NCBI GenBank assembly: GCA_009617715.1
Contig: VTFK01000278.1
Coordinates: forward strand, 248,001 to 312,000
Source: Plectrocnemia conspersa
Lineage: Eukaryota; Arthropoda; Insecta; Trichoptera; Polycentropodidae
Direction of reading: 5' to 3'
DNA length: 64,000 nucleotides
The notes beneath the pieces are model-generated. The model was given only the letters and a program-made list of their open reading frames with translations, had not been told where the DNA came from and searched no databases. This document shows, piece after piece, positions 40,683-53,747 of the stretch; within the stretch, counting starts at the first letter, position 1; the number at the start of each line of letters is the position of its first letter. The translations under genes and the position numbers were made by a program.

Positions 40683-43600
40683 ATGTTTTTAACTAAAAAC
40701 ACTATTTGTAATATAACTAATTATTTATATAGACACAGTTCACAATGTAGAAGAGTGTAAGTATATACAATTTCAACGCGAGTATTTATTAGTTTAATTT
40801 AAAATCATAAAGAAAACATATTTCAAGTATTAACTATGACTGTTATGAAATCGTCGAGCCGGCTTTAGTGAGTTCGATGAAAAATGTACCAACCAATATT
40901 ATAAAACCAAATTATTACGCCACCGGAGAACCGTTGCCCGGACCGAATAATGCTGAAGTGAAAAATAAAAAACAAATCGAAGGAATTACAAACAGCTGTA
41001 AACTCGCTAGTTCTTTGCTGAAAAATGTGGGAGAATTCATTAAGGTGATTGATTCATTATGTGTATTTTATGATAATTGATTTATTTTTCTCTTATATAT
41101 GTATATTTAATTTTAGATAGGCATAACTACCGACGATATTGATACGTTTGTTCACAGAAAATGCATAGAAAATAACTGTTATCCATCACCGTTGAGATAT
41201 AGAGGATTTCCAAAATCTATATGCACATCAGTAAATAATGTAGCGGTGCATGGAATACCCGATAATCGACCGTTAAAAAACGGTGATATAGTCAATGTTG
41301 ATATAACTGTTCGAGTGCTTGTTTTTTTTTTTGGATAATCTGAAAGTAAAATAATAATTCAGTTTTATATTTCAGGTTTATTATAACGGTTACCATGGCG
41401 ATTGTTCTAAAACATTTTTAATCGGAGATGTTGATGAACAAGGCAAAGAATTAGTTTCCGTAACTGAGGAGTGTCTAAATAAGGTATTCAATTAAATAAA
41501 AGGGAGAGTAATGTACTGTGGGACAATTTTGATTTTTAATATTGATAAGTATACAATAATTAATATGAAAATTGTTTTAGTTTTGTTAACTGATTTTTAT
41601 ACAATTTTTAGTGCTAATACTAAAAATTACATCCATATTCTTCTGTCACATAAGGTTATTTCACAAAAAGATAATAAAGATTAACAAATGACACAAAATG
41701 CAATTTTAAGATACATATTTGTGTTTTAATGTTGACCAGAAATACACAAATATAAAAATTTAAATTATTAAAAAAACTTGCTGAGGATCATTCCTTTTCA
41801 ACGTCCAACAATAGTCTGCAGTCATGTTCACATTCCATCTTCCTCGGTATAGTATTTCCATTATCTTTATGTCCTGGTGAAATATTTTACCTTGCTCCTC
41901 GCTTATAATACCTACATATTCAGGAAAGTACCCCAGATGTGAATGGAGGAAATGTACTTTTAATCTCATGTTACATCCCAAAATCTTTTTCAACATATCT
42001 TTAACAATATACTTGTGGTTTGACTTCATCCTTAATAAGTTTTTTGATGTTGGGTTCAACAAAAATCCCTTCTTTCAACTTTGCTTCTGAAAAACTAGAG
42101 AATTGGTTAGAGATACTTAAAACATTCCCATTCTTTTGGCAAAGTTTTGACAAATGCTTTCATCAGGCCCACCAGCTTAATGTGAAGTGGTGGAAGTAGA
42201 ACTTTTTTCAGATCAATAAGGCATTCTCTCTCAATGTTTTTGTTTTCAGGCTGTAATGTACATATTTCTGATTGGCCATACTTTCTTGATACAATGCTGC
42301 TATCTGGCACGGCTGTCCCATTCGCACAGAATACATGAAAATTCGGCGTAACCACTCTACTGACCAAATATCATCGATATTATTTTTAAGTCTCCATAAA
42401 TTGTCCATTTATGATCTGGATATGAAAGTTTGTTAAGAATCAACTCAAGATTTTCGTAGCATTCTTTCAAATTAACTGAATGTAATGCTTTGGAAGGAAT
42501 GCAAAGATACATACTTATTATCTTTGTATAAGAGTACTGGTTCAGACTTTTGCAGTTTCTTTGGGAAGACCTAAGTCTCAGACTAAATCATTTAATTGCT
42601 AGAGTAAAAGTAAGTCATCACTATGATTTTTTTGGTTCCTCCAAACTATTGGTATACCAAAGCGAAAAGATCGCTTTTTACCATGAAACCATTGCCTCAG
42701 TTCTTCCATGCAAATCGAACAAACTTGACGGGGGACCCAAGGCTTGTCGGATCTCCCAACTTCATGCCAAAATAAACAAAGTACTCTTTTTCCACAAAAT
42801 CTGAAATGTTTCTTTGATGTTTTTTACAGTATAATGGCCACAAATACAGCATAAACAATCCTGTGAGTTGACGCATCTTCGGCAAGCCATTGTCGTTTAA
42901 AAAATTAAGCACAAACACTCTTAAATGACACTGTAACTAAAAAGTAGTTTTACATAGCTCGGAGCACTATGACACGAATACTGCAAAGTCAACATACACA
43001 CTGTATGCGGGACCGGAGAAACATAGATGGAAGTGGAAATTTGTGAGGGATGGGAAACAGATAGGCCCCAACAGGCTAGTGAACTGGTATTCACTAGTTT
43101 TATTGTTGTAATTATGCTAGTATCAACTAGATTGGGGGCAAATGCTTTTGATTCTGATTTGTAGTCTCTTTTAAGTGTTAACACACCTAAAATAATTATT
43201 TAGTATACCATAAATATGTATGTATTGTACATAAAAAAAATTTACTGTACTTTTCATTCTACTAAATGTCTATAATTTGTGAAGAAATTGTATGTGATCG
43301 ATTTTTTTCATTATTTTTCCAGTAATCAGTACCTGAATAACTATATAAATCACTATTTACATTCAAGACAACTTTTAAATTGCAAGCCTGTGTTATTATT
43401 ATAACGCAGGCCTGAGATGTATGTTATATGTTTAGTCTGAAAAAAATTCTGTGTTTTTTGTCTTGTGTTTCCAGTTGCAGGAAAGACAACACGCCTCAAA
43501 TTACAACTCTCCCCAATATTATAAATTAGTATCAAATCTTCACTTATCGTTTTGATCAATTTAGGGAATATCTATATGCGCTCCAGGAACTCCATTCAAT

Positions 43601-43987
43601 GCAATAGGATCAACTATTAACAAATACGCGACCAAACGTGGATTCGTAGTTGTTCCAGCGTTCATCGGACACGGGATCGGAAGATATTTTCACGGTGCGC
43701 CTGAAATTCATCACACTGGTATGAAAAAAGTTGACAAACTAGAAAAATTTATATGCATTTGATTTTAATTTTTTACCATGGATTTTTAAGTAAATTCGTA
43801 TCCGGGCAAGATGATGGCTGGTATGACTTTTACTATCGAACCTGTGATCACGCTCGGTGATGAGATGGTGGAAATATTGGAGGACGGATGGACAGCGGTG
43901 ACAGCCGATGGAGCGAGAGCGGCTCAAGCTGAACATACGGTGCTTATTACTGAACATGGTTGTGAAATATTAACTGACCAGCATTAG
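40683..43987 (+). CDS. MAP1D: Mitochondrial methionine aminopeptidase 1D, 298 aa, six exons
   Basis: Exons: 40683-40756, 40873-41044, 41117-41308, 41376-41483, 43565-43718, 43791-43987. It removes initiator methionine from proteins made in, or entering, mitochondria. The first exon supplies a Ser/Arg/Asn-rich leader without acids ([10 protein letters not shown]...), consistent with mitochondrial targeting. The catalytic fold is complete. All five metal ligands are visible: NVDIT (D), GYHGDCS (D), [12 protein letters not shown] (H), FTIEPV (E) and QAEHTV (E). The substrate-site [12 protein letters not shown] is also present. The exon 1/exon 2 junction is the weakest point, because it requires the second of two nearby AG acceptors (TTTAGTGAG|T). 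Intron 4 (~2.1 kb) carries a decayed element. The human protein is 335 aa. Confidence 0.93.
41757..42895 (-). pseudogene. Decayed copy of an unnamed multicopy invertebrate gene family
   Basis: Lies inside MAP1D intron 4 on the opposite strand. Blocks in order: [20 protein letters not shown] (two CxxC-like pairs at the N-terminus), [17 protein letters not shown], then [19 protein letters not shown] and ECFKYL. The C-terminal blocks are [29 protein letters not shown] and [11 protein letters not shown]. From memory, this combination (cysteine-rich start, HIKLGLMKxFVK, HFLHSHLxxFPEN, GERFHQDI) occurs in large numbers of unannotated insect and other invertebrate predicted proteins. It is probably part of a mobile element, but I cannot assign a superfamily. 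Stops and frame changes show that it is dead. No TIRs were identified. Confidence 0.65.
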
Positions 43988-46900
43988 AAAATTGTCAATT
44001 TAGAAAATAATAAATTATTTGTTATATATATATTTTTTATTACGTTAAGCATGCAAGGACCTATATTAGATCGGGGAGATGGCATATCCTCACGCTGAAG
44101 ATCCATTTTAAAAGTCAATTTAGATAAAATCTCAATTTTCAGTGTTGGGGCCCGTAATGGATTTGCAATTTTAACTAATAAGAAACAACGCCATTCTGTT
44201 TATTACCATTGACTTATTTTACTCGTATCCATAACTTAAAATCTTATCTTTTATTGACATGGAGAAAAATACTACTTTTTCATGACAATGTCTATTAACA
44301 CTTGACCGACGGGTCGTTTTTTCACCGCATCGTATGTGAAAACACTGTTTCGCGAGAATTTTGCTCAACACATATAAAAAAAATATGATAACTTTTGAAT
44401 TAAAAATAAAAATTTATCAAATGTTCTGAATTGTATTGGTACATATGCTAAAACTATTTTATAAGTGGTTTTCAATCTGTGGGTTGCATAAGATAAGATC
44501 AAAATTAAAATCATGAAGTTTGTTTTATTTCTATTTTAAAAAAATATTTACAAAGAAACTAAATGCCTTGAAAATAAATAAAATAGAAGAAAAATGCTGG
44601 TTTTGAGCATTAGTTGAATGTGTTTGTTTCCACGAAAAATGTAGTGTATCCGCATCGAATATAAACCAAAGTAAAATTCAACTTTAGTATGATATAAATG
44701 TAGTGTGTCACATGTTTTTAATGCATTTCTCTGAACAAGCAATAAAAAAATGATTTCGAATAAAATTTGATTAAACACTAAGAGGCACCACCAAACTAGT
44801 TAAATTATCATATATAAAATCATATTTCAGACTTTCATTGGTTAATATTTTGATGTTTACAACTTTGTCACACTTAAAAAATAATATACGATGTTTAAAA
44901 AATACTTTACCATAAAATTATATTTAAATAAAGAGCTCTTTGATGGTTCCTCACATGGAAGTCAGCGGCGGCAATAAAAATAACCATGCGTTGAAATATT
45001 TTTTTTCTTAAAGCATAAATATGTATTCATAGATGGCAGTATAAAACGCTTTAATCTTTGCAGGTAAATACTACTGAACTTGTTGTTAAACATCAGAAGT
45101 TATAGAAGTAGTCACTACCCGTCCCGCGGATTACCAGCAACGGGTAGATATTACTCAACCTGTTAGTCGAGGATTTAAAACAGGATTTGTAATAATCGAC
45201 GCACCTCTTGTGCTAGCGATCGGTACACAACGGGGAATGTTATGGTTGAATAGGACAAATTTTAGGGTAGAGTTTTTATTGAATATGAGGATTTGGTTCG
45301 TTGGATTATGGTAAGTTCGTTAAATTATGTTAAAAATGAAACAAACGTTTTCATAATATATCAAGAGAAGTGTTTTAATTTATTTAATTTGCCATAATAA
45401 AAGTCTAAATAAAAAAAACAAATGTAACTTGGTACATTAAAAGCACAAGCACATTCTTATATCACTCATTGTATCAGTCAAATATTAAGATAAAACTCCT
45501 GACAAGGCAATAAAGCAATTTTTATCGTGTACAGTATTTGTTTTGGTAAACATACAATAAATTAGGCATGTCTGACTCTGTAGTGGTATTGGAAATGTGA
45601 ATGAAAAAGATTATTCACATTTCTTACATCACTAAGGATGATTAAAACAGCTTCAAGTAGATATTCCTAACGTTTCCACTCAAAACACTTTAAAACAATA
45701 TCAAAAGTTGATACAATTATATATATTCAACGTCATGGAAAATCTCTATCGAGTATAACAGGACTAATAAAAATTACAACATATTAAAAATGCGACATAA
45801 CAAAACTTTGATTAAAACATCAAAATAAAACTCACTGTCGACGATACAACAATGGAAGAAAGATTGCACACAAACACACGTCGTGCAACGTAACGGAATC
45901 CAGATTGCCGAATTTCCGGTGTAATTCGATATATTATAATTTGTTATTTGCTACTACAAATGTTTAATTTTTTACCACCGCGGTATTGCTGGTCCCAAAA
46001 GTTATGTTAATGAAATGATTCCGCTCGCAACGGCTAAAAAATAAAATGTCATTACATTTTATCGTCCATCTCTAGATTTATCATTTTTTCCAGAGCATGT
46101 GCGTGTGACTGTGTGCATACACATTCGTACATATCATATAAATATGTATATAATCCTACAAAAAGGGGAAATTACGATAAAAATATATATATATATGTGT
46201 ACATATGTGTGTGTATATATATATATATATATTACATAATTACATCAATTCAGAAACGTTAACTCGTCACAGAAAGTTTCGACCATATACTACTCTTTTG
46301 ATTTTAAATTTTTTGTATCTTCTATATAAGGATTGCAAAACCAACACTAATAAATATGAATCAACTCTGTTTAAGAACACAACATACATTGATATGTTGA
46401 ATGAATAATATATTGATAAATGAAGGCATTTTCTTTAAATAATTTGCTATACTATAAAATAGTTTTGCAATCCCCAATCTGCATATACAGTGAAATCTTT
46501 CCGTTTTGCTCGATATCATACTTAGCATACTTATTTTATTCACATTATAAACTCTTATTTTTAATGTCACATCAAACATGTTCAAAACAACCCTTTTGCG
46601 TCAGTTACGCTGAATATAAAGTCATCGTGCCAAATTTGGTTATAATATTCATAAACACTATTTATAAATAACTTTAAAATGGAAACGGTTAAGTAAGTCT
46701 TGTGCGAGAGTTTATGGACTAGAACAATATTAAACAGAGCACACGTAGCGCTCGTTGTCCCCCACAATATAGATATTTTTTAAATTATGAAACGAAATAT
46801 GCCATTTTTTATATTTGGTGCAATTTATCTAAAATATGTTGTTATTTAATTTATAAATGGAAATATCTTTATATTTTAAGTATAAATATATTTTACAATT

Positions 46901-48110
46901 CATACATAACTTTTTAGTTATACGAGACTGCATCTGTGCCCAAGGCTAACTTTCCATAACAGTCGAATGACACTGTTAGTGTCCATGAGTTCCAAATTTG
47001 TGTCCATCGGTGAATATCCAAAATGTTTTTTATAACACACATGCTATTCTTCATAATTCAATTAATTTAGAGATAAAAGAATTCTTCGCTTAAGCTAAGA
47101 AATAGATCAAAATGTACGAACCACCGTAATTATTTTCATACACATATATAAATTGCGTAAAAAAATTACAATTTGCACTATTTCATTATAAAAAAATTGG
47201 TAACAACTTGAGAATTACCAAAAATATTTATCATATCATATACTATACTGTAGGGACTTACGCTAGATATATAAATTATTTATTACAATAACAATAATAC
47301 AAATGTATCCTATTGGATCTCATAAATATGGAGGCAAATATCATTTTTAGTGTTTGAAAAGATCGACTGCATATTATACCCGGTTTTGACATTTCAGGTC
47401 AAATTTACAATCAGCCGTAACAAATCACTTATAATTTGTAACATACATTACCATCAAAGAATGTAAATGAACATTTATCCAATTCCAATCTTAGATAGTT
47501 ACATACATATATAAGTAGATTTATAATATATGTAAATTTAATTTACGAAAAAAGGTACAAGAATTTAAGAAATAATCTTAGTAGGCGTATATATAATAAA
47601 TCCTCAATAGAAGATAAAAAATGTACAAAACGTTATAAAAATTCGATAAAAATCCAGTAAACTGGAGAAACGATGGCTAAGAACATACGTACAAGTACAG
47701 CTCCCGAAAGTATCAAGATTACACTAACTCGTGTGACTTTTGAACAGATTTCTAATAAAATTCGGGATAACTGTAATCATCGGATACAAGAAAAAAACTT
47801 CGTCGCAAATAAAATAGCAAATTATATATAAAAAATCATATTATTTGTATATAAACTGACGAAGTTTTCCTATCATATATATATATATATATAAATTACA
47901 CAAGTGAATAGTTTAATTACTGGAAACCTGCAATAATTATAGTGCTCCCATATATATTGTGATGTCAATAGTATAAGAGTGCAAATAAATTCACACATCC
48001 ATAAAAAAACATATTTATATAATAGTAATTCAATTAGACAGCGGTAGCAAGAATTTCCCAGAAGATTAGAAGAAATGGATAAGCAGTCATATCGTTCCGT
48101 CGTTCAGACA
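43988..48110. other. AT-rich intergenic between convergent MAP1D and NTAQ1
   Basis: Holds the two 3'UTRs at its ends (ATAATAAATTA for MAP1D near 44006). Short (TA)n tracts occur at 46178-46232 and 47876-47893. A modest hairpin (AAACTTCGTC...GACGAAGTTT) lies at about 47796-47864. A slightly GC-richer patch at 45100-45240 is unexplained. No gene is supported. Confidence 0.45.
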
Positions 48111-51100
48111 TTACTTGTTGATCTTGAAGAATTTCTGAACGAATTGAGTAAGATTGTAGACTTGTCCGGGACCGACGCTCGAATCCATATTAGTGTATTC
48201 GTCTAAATTATGAGTATAACCTATATGCAAAGATATATAAAATTAGTTGGACGTGAAAAACAAGTTTATTTTGTGAACACATACCAGGCGTACTGATGGC
48301 AGGATATGGCGGAGGAGGCTTTATCCAGGAACCGTCGGGCCTCTTCATATGACGGCGATCCGACGCAAAGTTTTGCATAAACTCTATTGCAGGTACAACT
48401 CGAAAGAATCTAAATATTTGTAAAAAAATGATAAGTCTTTACTAGCATTATATTATCAATTTATAAATTACCTGTGATAATCTGGATTAACTACTTGGTC
48501 TGTCCGTAATGTCTCGGTCACGTATTTATGGAAAAATGTAGGAAAAGGCAATTCAGAATCTAAATCGTACACAAGGCAAGTTTTAACATCCCACGCGTAC
48601 ATAAAAATAACGTGATAGTCCTAAAAATATATACATAGCAATATGAATTAAATATTTGTAGAAATTAATTTCGATCATTTATATACCCAAAACACTAGAC
48701 GATCTTCTTCACGACCTGCCCTTTGTCTCCATAGAGGGACCGTTTTGCTCTGATTCGAGATAAAAACTACATAGCACAATGCTAGTTCTTCGGGTACTCT
48801 TTCGTTGACGTCTTGACATAGTTTCCAAACATTTTCTTCACTGTAATATAATAATTTTCAAATCTTATAATATATATATAATACATAAATAATCGATACA
48901 TTGGGTTTGTTCCATAAGCCTTTGAGTTTTTAATGGCGTGGGTTAAATGAGTTAAAATTTTTAATATTAATTATTGGCATATGTATTGAAATTCGCTGTA
49001 GGAGGTTTTTCTCAGACAATTTATGAGATATCCATTTTCTGAAAATTAGCACTGTTTCTAATTTTTTAAATGTCTAAACTAATGTAGGCTACATATTGAG
49101 CTTTTGTGCTAGCTTATGTATCGTTAATCTCGGACCTGCTTCGATGGCAGCCCTAATATCCTCACTAGCAACCACCAAGGACTGCCCGCCCTTATGTAGA
49201 TATTCAAGGTCAAAATTCCTGGAACGTAATGTTTAGAATGACACTTTCTAAATTTAATGTCATCCCTGCCCATTGCATTAGAGATTTTTTAACTGCTATT
49301 GTTGCATTATGACCGAGTTGATACTCAAAGCATAATATAACTTAACTAAGATTATTTTATCTTTACTGCCATTGTTGATTTAGAATTGATAATACCGAAA
49401 CAAAAAATATCCCGTTACTGGATGGCATCATTGATAAGACTACTATTAATAAGCACCGAAAGAATAGTGAAATTATCGTTAATTTATAAAAAGTTATACA
49501 TTTTTGCAAATGTAAAAAAAAATAAATGCAGACTTTGGGACAATCTGATATATCGTTAAAATGGAAGATTAATGGATATATGTACAGGAAATGCATATTA
49601 CAAATATTATAATTATAAAATATCTTTGACTATGGCTTGGCAGGCGCTTAAAGCTGTATTAATTTTATACCACAATTATAATTTAGGATATTTTCGGTAT
49701 TTTTACAGAAAATATGAAGAAGTTAGTCGAAAAAATGAGTCATAAATGCTATCTAATGATTTCATTACTATAACCAGCAAGTTTCTGCAACATTTAATTA
49801 TTGACCATTTCCAATTTTTTTACATAAAAATCCCATCAAGTCACACAAGTTAGTGTAACATTGATATTTTCGGGAGCTGTACTTGTACGTATTTTCTTAG
49901 CCATTGTTTCCCGTTTACTGGATTTTTTAGATAAAAATCTCAAAATTATTTATGATAAAAACAATTTTAAGGGATTCTTAACTGCATTTTTTAATATTAT
50001 TTTTATAAATAAAACAATGTTATTTTTTGAATTGCTATAGATTAGTTTTTTGATTAAATCAAGCAGTTAATTAATGAATTCAAAGTTGTTAATTGCTCGT
50101 AAATGATTCCATAAGTATAATAAAATCTGTTCAAGTACTAATATAATGAGCGTGATATGTTTCAACAAGTCGAGTGTGAAACAGCAGTAAACAGTAAAAA
50201 TCAATAAAAAAGTAGGTCACATGAAGCACACAGTAGGCGTGTAATGTATAAAAAATAATTACCCTACTCAACAACCATTACACGTGACATGAGTAATAGC
50301 TATTGAGTGCATGTTTTAAAGGGTCTGCATCATGCTATAAAATATTACACAAACACAACAATATTATCATATATTTTTTGTTTCACATTTGATTAAAATA
50401 TTTTTTTAATCTAGAAGTAATGGTTTTATAAAAGATAATAATTATAACTAACAAAGAAATACTTAAATATATTTGTTTCAGGTGGTTTTGGGTAATTTGG
50501 TAAGCAATTACTCACCGTCTGGATCTTTCAAAGTATTATAGTATCCAAAATGTCCAGCAGTACTAAAATTATTAAATATTGGCTCTATTATATTACTTAA
50601 CTGAGAGAACTTAACGGGATGGGAATTTAGTGTTAAGTATGAATCAATTTCTGAGCTTAAAAATAATTTGGATCACAAGGGCTGTAATTCATTCAAACTC
50701 TATTGAATTTACCATTTAAATATTTATAGTTTGGTATTCTAGTTCAATGCAAAAAATAAGTATACTCATCAAGACGGACTTCTCTAAAAACATCGGGAAA
50801 ACGCAATAATGTTATTTTGTAAGTCGAGTTATTTCAATGGTAAATTATTAATTATAATAGTGTATTTACATTAACAGTATAACTTTTCAACAACTGCGTT
50901 AATTATATAAAGTTTGAGAAACACTGCTATAATTGATTTTTTAATTAGTTTCTCTTAAGAAATAAATTAGCGACCATGTAGTCATGACTATTTTAGTTTT
51001 GATGTATAAAAAAAATTGTTTAAAAATATTTCTCATGTCTTAAAAATAATATTTAAATTTAAGCATATGTATATGAAAAAATCAATAACTTTTTAAATAA

Positions 51101-51591
51101 ATAAAAAGATGAAATATTTCGATCTTATACAATTATTGTATCATAAATCGTACAATATCAAATACGGCATATGTTATCGATTATTTAATATCTGAAAGAA
51201 TTGCAATCTAAATATAATCTAATGAGCGTCGATGCAACGATGACTTCCAGCTCTGACGAGTTGGCTGCACTGCAGTTTTCTAAATCAATTTAAAATATAC
51301 ATACATATATAACGGCTGAAATAAATTGAATTAAAGAACAAATCCATAACGAGCGAAAGTAATGCGAGTGTAATTAAGAAAAAAGTACGTACGTTCGATC
51401 GACTCGAACAACAAAAGAGTCAAAAGAACACAAAGGTTTAATGAGTCGATAAGGCGTCGCTGAAAACTACTGAAAAAATAATCAATCAGAAACGAGCTCG
51501 AAGCAAGAGGTGATCGTTTTTACCAGTAGCAAGAGACATAAGAGCAATCGGCGCCTTTGGGAAAAAGGGGGCGCGGGGGCGGCGCTGCCAT
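48111..51591 (-). CDS. NTAQ1: Protein N-terminal glutamine amidohydrolase (tungus), 201 aa
   Basis: Exons: 51591-51524, 48840-48687, 48620-48472, 48409-48285, 48220-48111; they join in frame to 201 aa (human 205). The enzyme converts N-terminal Gln to Glu in the Arg/N-degron pathway. The catalytic Cys sits in [12 protein letters not shown], split by intron 1. The His is in the signature WDYHV, split by intron 2, and the Asp is in [32 protein letters not shown] and [10 protein letters not shown] follow, and the C-terminus is [13 protein letters not shown] second in-frame ATG at 51648 would add 19 residues. The internal one is preferred because it gives the family's usual short leader. Intron 1 (~2.7 kb) contains a mariner remnant. 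The first exon is GC-rich (PPPRP). Confidence 0.95.
48990..49345 (-). pseudogene. Decayed mariner transposase, N-terminal part
   Basis: Minus-strand translation gives [46 protein letters not shown] KLAQKLNM and [20 protein letters not shown] sequence. This is the order of the paired HTH domains of mariner transposases (SETMAR type). Stops and frameshifts are frequent, and the catalytic half is not found. It lies in NTAQ1 intron 1, in the same orientation as the gene. Confidence 0.75.
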
Positions 51592-53747
51592 GCTTGCGGT
51601 GCCGCCACCGGCCGATGCGACACACATAACACGACTGATTGCGACCATGAACCTTTTCCTTTTTCGCGAGCACGCAATACTACAACGCGATAACTATCTC
51701 AACATCATATATGCGCTATATAACATTCGAACACATAGCTTAGTACATCGGGACACTAAGTTACAAAATAATAATAAAACATTAAAAAAAATTGTACCTA
51801 TATACATATGTATATATTTAGTAGCGTAAAATTATTTGAATTAATACAAATATTGTGCTGGTTGCATACCAGTATATTTCAAAAAATACTATTATTATAC
51901 TTGACCATTATCAACATTTTCAAATAGATACATATGATTTATGTATCAATTTGAATATGCGAAAGGAAGTCTTGCATTCTCTTAAAGTTCAATGGTACGT
52001 CAGTTGATATTTTCGCATTAAGCACAGCCAGTTTAAAAATTAACACAATTACGTTTGGTAGTGAAGTTTTACCGTGTATCCTAGTTCTATTCTATATATA
52101 TAATATAATCTGTTACAAAAAGAAAAAAATATTATCCAACTTTTAAGACCTAACGCTGTGGCAGTTTTCCAGATGATTCCATAGAATTTAGGAGCTGTGT
52201 GAACCGATACGTTTGGCACATTGACAACTTTTAAGCGAAACATCTGCTCGTCACCCGTCCTCCCACTTATTTTTTGGCGACAAATCGTAAAAGACATCCC
52301 GCAATCAATGCATCGTCGATCAATGTCGTTTTTTCTTTAATTGATCATGAAATTGAAATCATAATCTGTAGCGACAAAATACATTTTTACCTGTGTGTCA
52401 TTATCATCATCACCGCAAACACGCTAAAGTACTGTTCGTTCATTATCCATCGAATAAACAAACACTAATTGTCATAAATATTTTAAATAAATATAATGAA
52501 ACAATTTTAAAACTACGTTCTCTTTAGCGGACGGATGGTGACGAGCAGCAATTATACACAAATTGCGCCGCATTATACGAAATATGAAAGATGTACCTCT
52601 GCAAATAATTTTAAATATTAATTGATCTTGTTAAAGGCAAATTTGAAAAAGTTTCTTTTGAATACAGATTTTCTTATTATATGTTCTAATAGTAAGGTAT
52701 TTCACTTGTGCTGGGATTAATTGTTAATAATTTATATTTAAATAAGCTAAGATAACACAAAATTAAAATTGTGAAATTAAGATTGTGACAAACATTAGCA
52801 TTTTTGATAAATTTTGCAGGGTTTAGATTTTTAGAAAATATTACATCAATTTTCAAATAAAAAGCTTAAAATAATAATTTCTGTCCTTACGTCATAAATA
52901 ACCAAACAAACATCTCGGACCAAGATTTGTTCCTTTTGGCACTGCTTTGTATGTTAGTAGTACTTTATCAAATATAAACAACAAATTATCGATGACTCTC
53001 AAATTAATTAGGGAAGAAGCTCGTTAGGCACATAGATTATTTATTTGTTGACTGAAATATGTATATATTAAATCAATTTAAGCATTCAATTTGAAAGATT
53101 TTGTCACATCGTTTGTGATGGCAGAACATGTAGGCTTATTAACGAAAAATGTATTAGTGTTCGAAAAGGACTGGGGTTTTATATTACATATTTAGCATAT
53201 ATATTTATCCGCCGTGCTATTAACCATTTTTTACACCTATTAAATTGTTCGTTTATTATTTTACCTCTGATTTAAATATAAGACTAATGTTCAATTTTTT
53301 AAGGGTATCATTGCCAAGTTTTTTAAATTTAATGGATTTTTACAGTTCTTTCAATAACTATACAATTGTTCAAACGACGGTTATCTGTCTGTATATTTTG
53401 TTATCTGTATAATATGTTATCTGCCTGTATATCTGTCACAATTATCAAATATTTTAATAAGAATTCCGATTATTTTATATTGTTTTGAATTTATTATGCT
53501 CTTATGTAAGTTTTAAAATTCATTTAGTAATATTTATTATACGAAATGCATCGAATATAATTGAATTTATTTATTTTTTAATTTTCTGTAGATCTGACAT
53601 CACATGGTCGCGAATCGTGTCGTTTCGACCACGGGGCTCTTTCTAGAGCGAAGAGCTGGTGCTGTTATTTAAGCGGAGGGGGCGCACGCGCGTAGGAGAT
53701 AGACAGCTGTCACTTGACCGGGTGGACGCATTTCAAACACACCTACC
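51592..53747. other. Intergenic between divergent NTAQ1 and SERF
   Basis: The GC-rich left end (to about 51.7 kb) is the NTAQ1 5'UTR/promoter. The GC-rich right end (53.6-53.75 kb, GGAGGGGGCGCACGCGCG) is the SERF 5'UTR/promoter. The words GTGACGAGCAG recur inverted at about 52250 and direct at 52540, unexplained. The middle is AT-rich with no supported gene. Confidence 0.45.

Noticed and set aside
50520..50575. A possible coding exon between an AG and GTGAGT on the minus strand ([16 protein letters not shown])
   Set aside because: It lies in NTAQ1 intron 1 but would separate SCYC from EENVWKLC, which must be contiguous; no other gene context.
52049..52297. An 82-codon minus-strand open frame
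   Set aside because: No recognisable motif, AT-rich end, no neighbouring exon that would extend it.
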